Source of the DNA: Methylobacter sp.
Lineage (GTDB): Bacteria; Pseudomonadota; Gammaproteobacteria; Methylococcales; Methylomonadaceae
DNA length: 64,000 nucleotides
Direction of reading: 5' to 3'
Assembly (NCBI GenBank): GCA_024636505.1
Contig: JAGXGY010000039.1
Span: 1 to 64,000, forward strand
The first letter of the stretch is position 1; each line of letters opens with the position of its first letter. The translations under genes were made by a program, and so were the position numbers. The notes under the pieces were generated by a model. It did no database searches. It saw only the letters and a program-made list of their open reading frames with translations, and was not told where the DNA came from. Below, in pieces: positions 21,246-31,818 of the stretch.

Positions 21246-22856
21246 ATGACAGATTCCAAAACAAAAATAGAACGACTCGATGACTTGGTTTTTGATAATC
21301 GATTTATCCGCGAGCTACCTGCCGATGCCGAAACCGCCAATCATCGCCGTCAAGTGACTGGTGCCTGTTATTCGCGGGTATTGCCTGCTAAGGCCGCCAA
21401 TCCTCAAATGGCCGCATATTCCAGAGAGGTTGCAGAACTACTGGATTTGAGTAAGGAAATTTGTGAATCTGCCGGTTTTACCCAGGTGTTTGTCGGCAAT
21501 CGGCTGTTATCCGGGATGGATCCTTATGCGATTTGTTACGGCGGTCACCAGTTCGGCAACTGGGCGGGACAACTCGGTGACGGTCGCGCGATTAATCTGG
21601 GCGAAGTGCTTAATCGCCGGGGCGAGCATTGGACGTTGCAGTTTAAAGGCGCCGGTGAAACGCCTTACTCAAGGAATGCGGACGGCTTGGCGGTATTGCG
21701 CTCCTCGGTGCGCGAGTTTTTGTGCAGCGAAGCCATGCATCATCTGGGCGTACCGACCACGCGGGCGTTGAGTCTGATACTGACCGGCGACCAGGTTATC
21801 CGCGATATGTTTTACAACGGTAATCCCAAACCCGAACCGGGTGCCGTGGTCTGTCGGGTTGCGCCGTCGTTTACCCGCTTTGGCAGTTTCCAGATTTTTG
21901 CCGCCAGGGGCGAGATTGGTTTGCTGAAAAAACTGCTGGACTACACCATCCGCACCGACTTTCCGCATTTGGGCGAGCCGTCGCGTGAGGTTTATCTGGC
22001 CTGGTTTGCAGAAGTCTGCCGCAGAACGGCAAAAATGATTGTGCACTGGCAGCGGGTCGGCTTTGTGCATGGGGTGATGAATACCGATAATATGTCGATA
22101 CTCGGCCTTACCATAGACTACGGGCCTTACGGCTGGCTGGAAAATTACGATCCCAACTGGACGCCCAACACCACCGATGCCGCAGAACGCCGCTATCGTT
22201 TCGGCAACCAGCCGCAGATTGCGTTTTGGAATCTGGGGCAATTGGCCAACGCCATTTATCCGCTGATAGAGCAAGTCGAACCTTTGCAACAGGCGATCAA
22301 TGTCTATACCGAAACGTTTACGCAGCATTGGCAAGCCATGGTTGCCGCCAAGCTGGGCTTGAATGTCTATGATCCGGCCGCCGATGACCCGCTAAACACC
22401 GAGCTGTTGATTATCTTGCAAGTAGTTGAGACCGACATGACTCTTTTTTATCGCAAGCTGGCGGGGCTGGTCATGGATGTTGAACTCAGCAATGAGGCTT
22501 TGATGCTGCCGCTGATGGAAGCCTATTATGCGCCGGAGCAGTTAACCGACGACTACAAAGCGCGTCTTGGCAACTGGCTTAGGTCTTACATAAAACGGGT
22601 GCAAGGTGCCGACATAGCCGATGCCGAACGAATTCAAAGCATGAACTCCGTCAATCCCAAATACGTGTTACGCAATTATCTGGCGCAACTGGCGATAGAC
22701 AAGGCCGAGCAGGGCGATTTTTCGATGGTCGATGAGCTGTTGGAACTGTTGCGCCATCCCTACGACGAACAACCCGGCAAGGAAGCGTTCGCCTTAAAAC
22801 GTCCCGACTGGGCAAGGCAACGGCCGGGCTGTTCGATGTTGTCGTGCAGTTCTTGA
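21246..22856 (+). CDS. selO: Protein adenylyltransferase SelO (YdiU family)
   Basis: YGGHQFGNWAGQLGDGRAINLGEV, LQFKGAGETPYSRNADGLAVLRSSVREFLCSEAM, FVHGVMNTDNMSILGLTIDYGPYG, C-terminal CSMLSCSS. Confidence 0.97.
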   Translation: MTDSKTKIERLDDLVFDNRFIRELPADAETANHRRQVTGACYSRVLPAKAANPQMAAYSREVAELLDLSKEICESAGFTQVFVGNRLLSGMDPYAICYGGHQFGNWAGQLGDGRAINLGEVLNRRGEHWTLQFKGAGETPYSRNADGLAVLRSSVREFLCSEAMHHLGVPTTRALSLILTGDQVIRDMFYNGNPKPEPGAVVCRVAPSFTRFGSFQIFAARGEIGLLKKLLDYTIRTDFPHLGEPSREVYLAWFAEVCRRTAKMIVHWQRVGFVHGVMNTDNMSILGLTIDYGPYGWLENYDPNWTPNTTDAAERRYRFGNQPQIAFWNLGQLANAIYPLIEQVEPLQQAINVYTETFTQHWQAMVAAKLGLNVYDPAADDPLNTELLIILQVVETDMTLFYRKLAGLVMDVELSNEALMLPLMEAYYAPEQLTDDYKARLGNWLRSYIKRVQGADIADAERIQSMNSVNPKYVLRNYLAQLAIDKAEQGDFSMVDELLELLRHPYDEQPGKEAFALKRPDWARQRPGCSMLSCSS

Positions 22857-23277
22857 ACATACCGTACACATCATCGCTAAAAAGCAGTTAACCCAAATAG
22901 TATAAATTGAACCGTATGAATTACTTACGTTAAACCGTGGTATTGCCGTGTAAGGGCGACCGGCCTGTCGCCCTTACGGTAGCGTGCAACTATCAAATCT
23001 AACTGCTTTTTTAGGATCATAACAGGCAAGGCACACAACAAGCTTTGTTTGTCAGCCCGCCCTTCGCCCCATAAAACTTGCAGGCGAGCCTTCATCCGAT
23101 GTTGTTTAAACTTGATTTGTCGGTTAGCCGCTCTTAATGGACAACTACCTTGCCGAGCCGCTTACCGGAATCAAATCGTAGTTTTGATCGATAAAACCAG
23201 CGGCTGGGTAATTGAGTGCAAATAATTCCGCGCTATCGGTTTTCTGAGCCATCAACCAATAAAAGCAGTTTGAGTTG

Positions 23278-23586
23278 TCAAGCGGTTAAGTTGTCTTGGT
23301 TGTTGCTTTTTTTATGTTCCATGCTTTCGACTTCTCTTCTGATCCGTAACCGTAGCGTATCCAAGTCTTTTTTCTCTTCTGTGTACATGTATGTCAATGT
23401 CATCAGGCTCAAGCAATGAATGCCGATGGTTTGAGCGATGCTATGGATTTTATCCAGAGTGGGGCTTTTTTTGCCCCTTTCCAGCATGCTCAGATAAGTG
23501 CGGCTGGAAATATCGGAGAAATCTTCCTGGGTTAGACCGCGCGATTTTCTGGTAATCTTCAATGCCTTGGCAAAAGCGACTCTCAT
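23278..23586 (-). CDS. XRE-family HTH transcriptional regulator (start set at MRVAFAKALK)
   Basis: ALKITRKSRGLTQEDFSDISSRTYLSMLERGKKSPTLDKIHSIAQTIG. Confidence 0.85.
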   Translation of the reverse strand: MRVAFAKALKITRKSRGLTQEDFSDISSRTYLSMLERGKKSPTLDKIHSIAQTIGIHCLSLMTLTYMYTEEKKDLDTLRLRIRREVESMEHKKSNNQDNLTA

Positions 23587-23635
23587 TATTACTGATCCTT
23601 TGGGTGGTAAGTTGGTCGTCCATCTAGCCAAAGCG

Positions 23636-23664
23636 AACACTATAAGACTACAATCTATAGTGTT
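23636..23664. promoter_or_regulatory. Palindromic operator candidate upstream of the XRE gene
   Basis: AACACTATA-N11-TATAGTGTT, perfect 9-bp inverted repeat about 50 bp upstream of the minus-strand start at 23586. Confidence 0.55.
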
Positions 23665-23859
23665 CATTTTATTCCTGAACCGCAGGGTTATGGGCAACTT
23701 CTGCCGCAGATGCCCCTTAAGATGCAACCCGGGAGACGCTCGATTGTGGGGTGGAAAGCCGCCGTAAAGCTCGTCTGGGGAGCTATAAAGCCGGTTTAGT
23801 GTAAACGCCGCTGTACTTTTTGGCTGGAATGATCCTTATCACGGTCGCATTGACCGACA

Positions 23860-24012
23860 AAGTACCGCTATAAGCGGGATTTTTCTTTCACCCTTGAAGG
23901 CATGAACCTGCTGAATACGGTGCGCAGTTCCTATTACGGCGCGGAAACCCGGCCGCAGAGCGTTTGGGTTAACGATACCCAGGTGGGCGCGACAATGACG
24001 GTACGGTTTTAA
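23860..24012 (+). pseudogene. C-terminal remnant of a TonB-dependent receptor-like protein
   Basis: In frame: KYRYKRDFSFTLEGMNLLNTVRSSYYGAETRPQSVWVNDTQVGATMTVRF*, a TBDR last-beta-strand signature; stops immediately upstream. Confidence 0.65.
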
Positions 24013-24020
24013 TGGCGATC

Positions 24021-24078
24021 TCCAGTCGCGACGTAGGCGTCGCTCCCACGTGGGAGCGACGCCTACGTCGCGACTGGA
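24021..24078. repeat. 58-bp perfect palindrome, REP-like
   Basis: TCCAGTCGCGACGTAGGCGTCGCTCCCACGTGGGAGCGACGCCTACGTCGCGACTGGA. Confidence 0.9.
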
Positions 24079-24134
24079 ACGATAATGAATGGATTTACAC
24101 GTGAACATCGAGTTTTAACATTTTTTAGTCACCA

Positions 24135-27100
24135 TTGTTAAATTTAAGAGTATTTTCCTTGTCAAGTTGCCATCCAAAAAGCGGTGATAACTTTATCTTT
24201 CAAAGGGTTAAATTTCGACAGCCTAATGCAAAGCCCTATCGCTGTGGCTTGCATTGCGCCGCTGTCGGCATCACCAGGGAAGAACGGGCGTGTGTTGCCA
24301 AGCCGGTAGTATGGACGCTGATATTCGAGGTGTTAATGCTGGTATGCGGCGTGGCGCATGCCGATAATGCACTGCAGCAATGGCGCCATAAAGCAGGCGA
24401 GATACGGCTGCTGGCGGAAAACGACACCCAACGGGCCTACGCCGAGGCCGAACGCCTGCAAGCCGAACTTCCCGTCGACGCTACGCCTGCCGATCGGGCG
24501 CGGCTGTTAAATCTGTTGGCGCGCATCGAAGTTTATCGGGCGCAAACCGACAAGGCCGTATTGCATATCCAACAAGCGATGGAGATTGCCAAGCAGCATA
24601 ACGATCCGGTCGGTCAGGCCGAAGCGGACCTGAATACCGCCTTAAACGCAGTCAATCAAGCCAAGATCGACGATGCCATTGCCGCCGCGATTGATAGCCT
24701 GGCGGTGCTAGACGGCGTGGACCGGCCGGATCTGCTCGGTGAGGCGCTGCTAAGAATGGCGATGATGTACCGATGCACCGACCAGCTCGACGAATCGATC
24801 ATGATGTCGATGCAAGCACTGGATATTGCCCGGCAAAGCAATAATCCGCTGGCGCTAACCTATGCTTACCAAGGTTTGGCAATTGCCTACGAACTGAGCG
24901 ACCACTTTAACGAATCGGGCGAATATTATCGGCGCATGCTGGAGCAAGCCCGGATCGCCGGTTCCAGGCTGATGGAAGCCTTTGCGTTGATGGGGCTTGG
25001 CTATATTCATAACAATCAAGGCGATTTGAAAATCGCGGAATCGTTGATTCGCGAGGCGGTTGCGGTGTTCCGCGCCATCGACGTTCCTTTCAGTGTCAAT
25101 TTCAGCCAGTTTGCCCTCGCCGATAATTTGCGCAAGCAGAAGCATTATGCCGAAGCTTCACTAATATTCGACGAAATAATCGGGCGTTATCGACACTATC
25201 CCAATAAGATCGGCCTGTGGTGGACACTGAACGCCCGCAGCAGCAACCGGATAGACTTAGGCGATGCTGCCGGTGCGCGCCGCGATGTCGAACAGGCTTA
25301 TCAACTGGCTAAGGAAATCGGCGTGCCTTTGTACCTGACTGACAGTGCAAAACGGCTGGCGAAAATCGCCGCCGCTAAAGGCGATCATCGCAAAGCCTAC
25401 CGGCTTATACTCGAAGCAAGCGAGATAGCGGCCAAGGCGGCAAAAGACACCGCCTCCATGCGGGTGTTGCAGTTGACGCGGCGTTACCAAACCGAAAGCA
25501 AGCAGCGCGAAATCGATAAACTCAACCGCCATAATAAGCAACAGGCGGCGGAACTTAAACATCACGCACTCGAACGGCGCTGGCTGTCGACCGTGCTTGG
25601 CGGCAGCGTCGTGATGTTGGTTGGCACAGTCTTTTTCCTGGTACGTTTGAAGCGTTCTCATCGCAGGCTGGCAACGCTCAATACCCAGATGCTGCAGGCC
25701 AAAAACAAATTGCAGGCCACACTGGATGCGATCCCCGACCTGATGTTCGAAGTCGGGATGGACGGCCGCTACTACGATTGCCATTCGCCGCAATTGGGTT
25801 TGCTGGCCGCGCCTGCCGAACAGCTGCTGGGCAGGACCGTGGCCGAGGTTATGTCTGCCGATACCGCAGCGGTTTGTCTGGCGGCGTTGCGCGAAGCCCA
25901 CGAAAAAAGCATATCGTTTGGCAGGCAGCTGTTGCTGTCGTTGCCGCACGGCGATTTCTGGTTTGAGCTTTCCGTTGCCGCCAAACCCTCGGTTGCCGGA
26001 GAAGAGCCCAGGTTCATCGTGATGTCCCGCAACATCACCGAGCGCAAGCACATGGAAGATGCCTTGCTGATAAGCCGACAGATTCTCACCGAGGCCCAGC
26101 GCATTGCGCATATTGGCAGTTGGGAGCTGGATCTGGAGACAAATGCCCTTAGTTGGTCGGATGAAATCTTCCGCATCTTCGAGATCGGCCAGGAACAGTT
26201 CGGCGCTTCCTATCAATCCTTCATTGAAATCATTCACCCCGATGACCGTGAAGCTGTCGACTGCGCCTATACCGAGTCGGTTGAAAATCGGCAACCTTAC
26301 GAAATCGAGCACCGCCTGATGATGGCGGATGGGCGCATTAAGCATGTCCTCGAACATGGCGAAACTCATTATACGGACAACGGTAAGCCTTTGTATTCGT
26401 TAGGTACCGTGCAAGATATTACCGAACACAAGCAGGCGGCGGATGCGCTGGTTGCCCGCGAACGCGAATTCCGCACCTTGGCGGAAAGCCTGCCGGACAA
26501 TGTTGTCTGTTATGATCGGGAAGGACGAGCCATTTACGTCAACCCGGTGCTCGAAAAAACCTTAGGCGCCAACGCTTCAAAAATGCTCGGCACGACAGTC
26601 CGAGAACGGTTTCCCAATGGCGACTACGACGATTATGCACAGCTTTTGGATAGCGTTCTCGTCAGCGGAGAGAACGGCGAAATCGAAAAGATAGTGACTC
26701 CTCCGTATAAAGACGCGCATATGATTCACAGCATCCGCATGGTTGCCGAGCGCGATGACAACGGCGAAATTATTGGCGTGCTGGCTATCGGCCGCGACAT
26801 TACCGAACGCAAACTGGCGGAAGAGACACTGCGCGACAGCGAGGAAAAATACCGGACTCTGATCGAAAAAATTCAGGCCGCAGTCATTGTGCATGACGCC
26901 GACACGCAAATTCTGGTTTCCAACCCGGTCGCCCGGGAAATACTCGGCCTTACGGCAGATCAGCTCTATGGCAAAACCGCCATCGATCCGGCTTGGCATT
27001 TTCATCATGAAGATGGCCGTCGGCTGACACCGGAGGAGTATCCGGTCAATCAAGTGCTGGTGTCGGGCAAAGCGCTGAAAAACTGTGTCCTGAGCGTGCA

Positions 27101-29486
27101 TCGCCCCGATCGGCAACAGAACGTCTGGGCGCTGGTCAATGCCGACCCGGTATTCGGCAAGGACGGCGCGATAGACCAAGTTATCGTCACCTTTATCGAC
27201 ATTACCGAGCGCAAGCAGGCCGAACGCCGCCTGTGGCTGATGGATTTCGCGCTGAACCAGGTCCGCGAAGCCGTCTATATCATCGATATACCGAGCCAAG
27301 ACTTCATCAGCGTCAACGACGAAGCTTGCCGGGCCTTGGGTTACAGCCGCGAGGAGCTATTGACGATGAACGTTTTGGACATCGACCCCGACGGCGACCG
27401 CGCTGAACTGCAGCAACTGCAACATGCGATAGATGACGGCGACTTGACCGTATTCGAGCGCCGCCATAAAACCAAGGACGGGCGCATCTTTCCGGTTGAA
27501 ATCAGTGCCAAGGTTTTCGATTACGAAGACCGACCGATCAGCATTGCTTTGGCGCGCGACATCACCGAGCGCAAGTTGGCCGAAAATGAAATCCGCACCC
27601 TGAACGCCCGTCTGGAGCAACGGGTACAGGAACGCACCGAAGAATTGCGTCGACAAACTCATTATCTGCGCACCTTGATCGACACACTGCCGATGCTCGC
27701 TTGGCTTAAAGATAAGGACAGCCGGTTCCTGGTCGTCAATCAGATGATGGCATTGGCTTGCACTCTCAGTGTGGACGAAATGGTCGGCAAATCTGACCTG
27801 GATTGTTGGCCGCGCGAATATGCCGAGTCTTACCGCGCCGTCGATTCGGAAGTCATGGCGACCGGTCGGCGCAAGATCGTGGAAGAAACTTTTGTCGATA
27901 CGCGCAATAACATCATCTGGGTGGAAACCTTCAAGGCGCCGGTTTTGGATGAAGACGGCAGCGTATTAGGAACAGTGGGCATTGCCCGCGATATCAGCGA
28001 CCGCAGAGCCTTGGAGATGGCGCGGGAATCTGCATTGGCCGAGGCCGAGCGGCTGGCGCAACTGCGCAGCCAATTTATGGCGCGGATGAGTCACGAACTG
28101 CGTACGCCGCTGAACGGTATTATGGGCTACGCCCGGATATTGCTGGGAGAAAACCGGAAAAATGAACGCCAGCTCATGATGTTGAACGTGATCCAGCAAA
28201 GCGGCGAATATCTGCTGAATCTGATTAACGACACTCTGGATTTCGCCAAGATTGAGGCGGGCAAGCAGGAATTGAGCTTGAGCGAGATCCAGTTGCCGCG
28301 CTTTCTGGGTAATATCGTCAGTATCATCACTATCAGGGCGGAGCAGAAGGGCTTGTTTTTCGTTTACGATATTGATGCGGATGTGCCGACTGGGATACGC
28401 GCAGACGAGACGCGGCTTAGGCAGGTGCTGCTTAACTTGCTGTCCAACGCCGTCAAATACAGCGAACGGGGTCAAATCAGCCTGAAGGTGACGGTATTGG
28501 AGAAGCACTTTCCAGAGGAGCATGCCGAGCCGGGGAGTTTGTTACGCTTTGAAGTTCAGGATAGCGGTTACGGTATTGAGGCTGGACAATTGGAAACTGT
28601 TTTCCAAGCTTTTGAGCAAGCCGGAGACAGGCAGCGCCATACCGGCGGCACCGGCCTGGGATTGCCGATCAGCCGCGAGCTTGTCAAACTAATGGGCAGC
28701 GATATTCATGTCGTCAGCCGAGTCGGCGAGGGCAGTACCTTTTGGTTCGATCTTGACGCCCCGGTTGTTGATGTCTTGGGGGACATCATGGTTGACGAGC
28801 AGCATGTCGTCGGATACCAAGGCATGCGACGGCGGGTTCTAGTGGTGGATGACATCGATATAAACAGGGCATTGCTGATTGAAATACTCAGCCGCTTGGG
28901 CTTCGAAACCTGCGAGGCGGCAAGCGGCAGAGCGTGCCTAGATAGCGTCGAGACGCAAACGCCGGATCTTATTTTGCTGGATATGGTCATGCCTGAAATG
29001 GATGGATTGGAAACTGCGCGCCGTTTGCGTAGCTTGCCGGGTTTCGGGCAAACGCCGATTATCGCTGTTTCGGCTAGCGCCTCTAGTAGTGATGTTGCCG
29101 AAGCGATGAAAGCCGAAATAAACGTTTTTCTGTCCAAGCCTATCGATATAAAAAGCTTGACGGCGCAACTCGCAGCGCTATTAAAACTCGACTGGATTTA
29201 CCCGCTGCCCGAAACCGGAGTGTCGCCGCAACACCGGCTTAACGAAGCACTGGCTGCACCGCCGCTGGAGGAAATGAATATGTTACATCGTCTGGCGCAG
29301 GAAGGCAGTATGCGCGATATTATCCGGCAGACCACGCATCTGGAAAGACTTGACCCGCGCTATCGCCCGTTTGCCGAGCAGTTACGCGCTTTGGCGCAAG
29401 GTTACCAATCCAAAGCTATTCTGGATTTGGTGGAACGCTATATCAACGGAATGACTCAACCGCAGGTTGATACGGATGCGCACTGA
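24135..29486 (+). CDS. TPR-TM-multi-PAS hybrid histidine kinase with receiver (start uncertain)
   Basis: N-terminal TPR-like repeats, TM (WLSTVLGGSVVMLVGTVFFLV), several PAS/PAC, ARMSHELRTPLNGIMG, GTGLGLPISRELV, LILLDMVMPEMDGLETARRLR. Confidence 0.93.
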   Translation: MLNLRVFSLSSCHPKSGDNFIFQRVKFRQPNAKPYRCGLHCAAVGITREERACVAKPVVWTLIFEVLMLVCGVAHADNALQQWRHKAGEIRLLAENDTQRAYAEAERLQAELPVDATPADRARLLNLLARIEVYRAQTDKAVLHIQQAMEIAKQHNDPVGQAEADLNTALNAVNQAKIDDAIAAAIDSLAVLDGVDRPDLLGEALLRMAMMYRCTDQLDESIMMSMQALDIARQSNNPLALTYAYQGLAIAYELSDHFNESGEYYRRMLEQARIAGSRLMEAFALMGLGYIHNNQGDLKIAESLIREAVAVFRAIDVPFSVNFSQFALADNLRKQKHYAEASLIFDEIIGRYRHYPNKIGLWWTLNARSSNRIDLGDAAGARRDVEQAYQLAKEIGVPLYLTDSAKRLAKIAAAKGDHRKAYRLILEASEIAAKAAKDTASMRVLQLTRRYQTESKQREIDKLNRHNKQQAAELKHHALERRWLSTVLGGSVVMLVGTVFFLVRLKRSHRRLATLNTQMLQAKNKLQATLDAIPDLMFEVGMDGRYYDCHSPQLGLLAAPAEQLLGRTVAEVMSADTAAVCLAALREAHEKSISFGRQLLLSLPHGDFWFELSVAAKPSVAGEEPRFIVMSRNITERKHMEDALLISRQILTEAQRIAHIGSWELDLETNALSWSDEIFRIFEIGQEQFGASYQSFIEIIHPDDREAVDCAYTESVENRQPYEIEHRLMMADGRIKHVLEHGETHYTDNGKPLYSLGTVQDITEHKQAADALVAREREFRTLAESLPDNVVCYDREGRAIYVNPVLEKTLGANASKMLGTTVRERFPNGDYDDYAQLLDSVLVSGENGEIEKIVTPPYKDAHMIHSIRMVAERDDNGEIIGVLAIGRDITERKLAEETLRDSEEKYRTLIEKIQAAVIVHDADTQILVSNPVAREILGLTADQLYGKTAIDPAWHFHHEDGRRLTPEEYPVNQVLVSGKALKNCVLSVHRPDRQQNVWALVNADPVFGKDGAIDQVIVTFIDITERKQAERRLWLMDFALNQVREAVYIIDIPSQDFISVNDEACRALGYSREELLTMNVLDIDPDGDRAELQQLQHAIDDGDLTVFERRHKTKDGRIFPVEISAKVFDYEDRPISIALARDITERKLAENEIRTLNARLEQRVQERTEELRRQTHYLRTLIDTLPMLAWLKDKDSRFLVVNQMMALACTLSVDEMVGKSDLDCWPREYAESYRAVDSEVMATGRRKIVEETFVDTRNNIIWVETFKAPVLDEDGSVLGTVGIARDISDRRALEMARESALAEAERLAQLRSQFMARMSHELRTPLNGIMGYARILLGENRKNERQLMMLNVIQQSGEYLLNLINDTLDFAKIEAGKQELSLSEIQLPRFLGNIVSIITIRAEQKGLFFVYDIDADVPTGIRADETRLRQVLLNLLSNAVKYSERGQISLKVTVLEKHFPEEHAEPGSLLRFEVQDSGYGIEAGQLETVFQAFEQAGDRQRHTGGTGLGLPISRELVKLMGSDIHVVSRVGEGSTFWFDLDAPVVDVLGDIMVDEQHVVGYQGMRRRVLVVDDIDINRALLIEILSRLGFETCEAASGRACLDSVETQTPDLILLDMVMPEMDGLETARRLRSLPGFGQTPIIAVSASASSSDVAEAMKAEINVFLSKPIDIKSLTAQLAALLKLDWIYPLPETGVSPQHRLNEALAAPPLEEMNMLHRLAQEGSMRDIIRQTTHLERLDPRYRPFAEQLRALAQGYQSKAILDLVERYINGMTQPQVDTDAH

Positions 29487-29626
29487 GGGTATGAAAATGA
29501 GACAAAAGGCCAAAGGCTAAGAGCGGTCCTGTTGAAACCCGGTTTTTTCGCCTTTAGCCCGATCTGTTTAATCTGTGTTGATTTGCGGCTGAATAGTTAT
29601 GACGTTTTTTTTAACCGATTTTTTTT

Positions 29627-31606
29627 GTGGAATCACCTGTGAGTAATGAGACCTTACCCGATACGCCCACTATTTTAATCATTGACGATACCCCTGCCAA
29701 TCTTGGCGTGGTAGTGGAAACTCTGGATGGCCGCAGTTACCGGCTGGTGGTGGCTCAGGATGGCGAGGAGGGCTTGCAACGCGCCGTTTTCGTACAACCG
29801 GATCTGATCCTGCTGGATGTGATGATGCCGGGTATGGACGGTTTCGAAGTCTGCCGTCGTTTAAAGCATAATGCCGATACAGCTGACATACCGGTAATTT
29901 TTATGACCGCATTGGCAGAAACCGAACATAAAATCACCGGATTTAAGGTGGGCGGCGTCGATTACATTACCAAGCCGATGCAGATTGAAGAAGTTATAGC
30001 GCGAGTGGGTACCCATCTCAACTTGAGATCCATGCAGCGCCAATTGCAAGCACAGAACATGCAATTGCAAAGGCATCAGGCGGAACTGGAACAGCAGGTT
30101 AGGCATCGTACCGCCGAACTGAGAACCAGTAACCGCCTACTGCATGAGGAAATCGACGAGCGCAAGCGGATTGAAGAGGCGCTGGCGTTGCGCGAGCGCA
30201 AATTTCGCACCTTGGCCGAAAATGCACCGGATAATATCGCCCGTTACGACTGCGATGCACGGATCCGTTACATAAACCCGGTGATGGAGCGCACCTTGGG
30301 TCGGTCCATGAAAGAGCTGGCAGGCAAGCGCCCCGACGAGTTGCGTCCATTAAGTGAGGGTATGCAGCACTATCAGCGAGTGTTGGAGCGGGTCATCGCC
30401 ACCGGCGAGTCGGCGGAATTCGAATTGATCGGCGAATCGATTGGCGGGGACCGCACTCTCTACGATTTGATCCGGTTTGCGCCGGAGTTAGACGACTGCG
30501 GCCGGGTCATAGGAGTAATCGCCATTGGTCGTGACTACACCGAGCAGAAACGGCTGGAACAGGAACTGGTGTGTCGTGAGCGGGAATTCCGTACCTTGGC
30601 GGAAAACTCGCCGGACGTGATTGTGCGCTATGACCGGGACTGTCGGCACATCTATATCAATCCGGCCTATGAACATCAAACCGGAATCCCGCTGGAAACG
30701 GCATGGAACAAGACGCCGAACGAGGTTTGGAAAGCGCTGATGCCGTGCGAGGAATTCATAACCCGTCTTAAGCGCGTGATGGAGAGCGGGGAACCGGATC
30801 GTATCCTGCTTGAATGGCATGGGCGGGACGGCAGCCTGGTCAGTCATGACATGCATGCGGTGGCCGAATACGACGAAGAACGGCAAGTCATCGGTGCGCT
30901 GGCCATCGGGCACAATATTACCGAGCTCAAGGCGACCGAACGGCGTCTGGAAGAGTCGCGCACCCAATTGCGCTCGTTGACCGTCAAGCGCGAAGAAGCG
31001 CGTGAGGAAGAGCGCAAACGCATCGCCCGCGAAATCCATGACGAGCTGGGCCAGCTGCTCAATGTGCTGCGGCTCAATGTCACCACCCTCGATTTCCGTT
31101 TTGGCGATGCTAACTCCGACTTGCGCGACAAAACCCATAAAATGGTAGGCACCATAGATCAGGCCATTTTGATGGTGCGCAGCCTTGCCACCCGCCTGAG
31201 GCCGGCAGTGTTGAGTTCCGGAATCGTTTATGCCCTGGACTGGCTGGTGCAGGAATATGCAGAAAACACCGGCATCGTTGGTAAGCTGCATTTACCCGCC
31301 GAAGACATTTCTCTCGACGAAGACCGTGCAATGCTAGTGTTCCGCATCGTTCAGGAGTCGCTGACCAATGTATTGCGCCACTCCGGCGCGCATCGCGTCG
31401 ATATTACCTTGCGCAGTGTAGCGGGTACCTACGAAGTGGAAATACAAGATAACGGTCAGGGGTTTGATCCAGGCAATATCGACAGGCCTAATGCTTTCGG
31501 CATTGTCGGTATGCGTGAACGAGCGCTGATATTGAAAGGGACGCTGGATATTGCCAATGCGAAAGGGGGCGGTACTGTATTGAAATTGGGCATACCTATT
31601 GAATAA
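29627..31606 (+). CDS. Receiver-PAS-PAS-HisKA_3/HATPase sensor kinase (NarL-partner type)
   Basis: LILLDVMMPGMDGFEVCRRLK receiver; EEERKRIAREIHDELGQLLNVLRLNV HisKA_3; HATPase C-terminus. Confidence 0.92.
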   Translation: MESPVSNETLPDTPTILIIDDTPANLGVVVETLDGRSYRLVVAQDGEEGLQRAVFVQPDLILLDVMMPGMDGFEVCRRLKHNADTADIPVIFMTALAETEHKITGFKVGGVDYITKPMQIEEVIARVGTHLNLRSMQRQLQAQNMQLQRHQAELEQQVRHRTAELRTSNRLLHEEIDERKRIEEALALRERKFRTLAENAPDNIARYDCDARIRYINPVMERTLGRSMKELAGKRPDELRPLSEGMQHYQRVLERVIATGESAEFELIGESIGGDRTLYDLIRFAPELDDCGRVIGVIAIGRDYTEQKRLEQELVCREREFRTLAENSPDVIVRYDRDCRHIYINPAYEHQTGIPLETAWNKTPNEVWKALMPCEEFITRLKRVMESGEPDRILLEWHGRDGSLVSHDMHAVAEYDEERQVIGALAIGHNITELKATERRLEESRTQLRSLTVKREEAREEERKRIAREIHDELGQLLNVLRLNVTTLDFRFGDANSDLRDKTHKMVGTIDQAILMVRSLATRLRPAVLSSGIVYALDWLVQEYAENTGIVGKLHLPAEDISLDEDRAMLVFRIVQESLTNVLRHSGAHRVDITLRSVAGTYEVEIQDNGQGFDPGNIDRPNAFGIVGMRERALILKGTLDIANAKGGGTVLKLGIPIE

Positions 31607-31636
31607 AGGCTAAAGGCTATTAAGCCATTGACACCG

Positions 31637-31717
31637 TAGGAGCGGGCCAGGTCCGAGACATTTGGGCAGCGATTGCAGAGTTGTAGCCCTTTCATCGCGG
31701 CATGGCCCGCTCCTACA
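31637..31717. repeat. REP-like inverted repeat
   Basis: GTAGGAGCGGGCCA ... TGGCCCGCTCCTAC. Confidence 0.85.
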
Positions 31718-31818
31718 ACTTAATGGCATTGGAGCTAGGGGGGCTGTGTTAAAGCTTGGTTTTTTTGCCCTTTGCCTTTCGCCTTTTTTATAAAAAATAA
31801 ATAAATGGAGTAAACAAA

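Noticed and set aside
25257-26369. 370-aa antisense ORF opposite the hybrid kinase
   Set aside because: The plus strand encodes recognisable TPR/PAS motifs here; the antisense frame is a by-product of codon bias.
24135-31606. Multi-PAS kinases as a possible defence or novel toxin system
   Set aside because: Domain content (HisKA, HATPase, receiver, PAS, TPR) is standard two-component signalling; no effector domain was seen.
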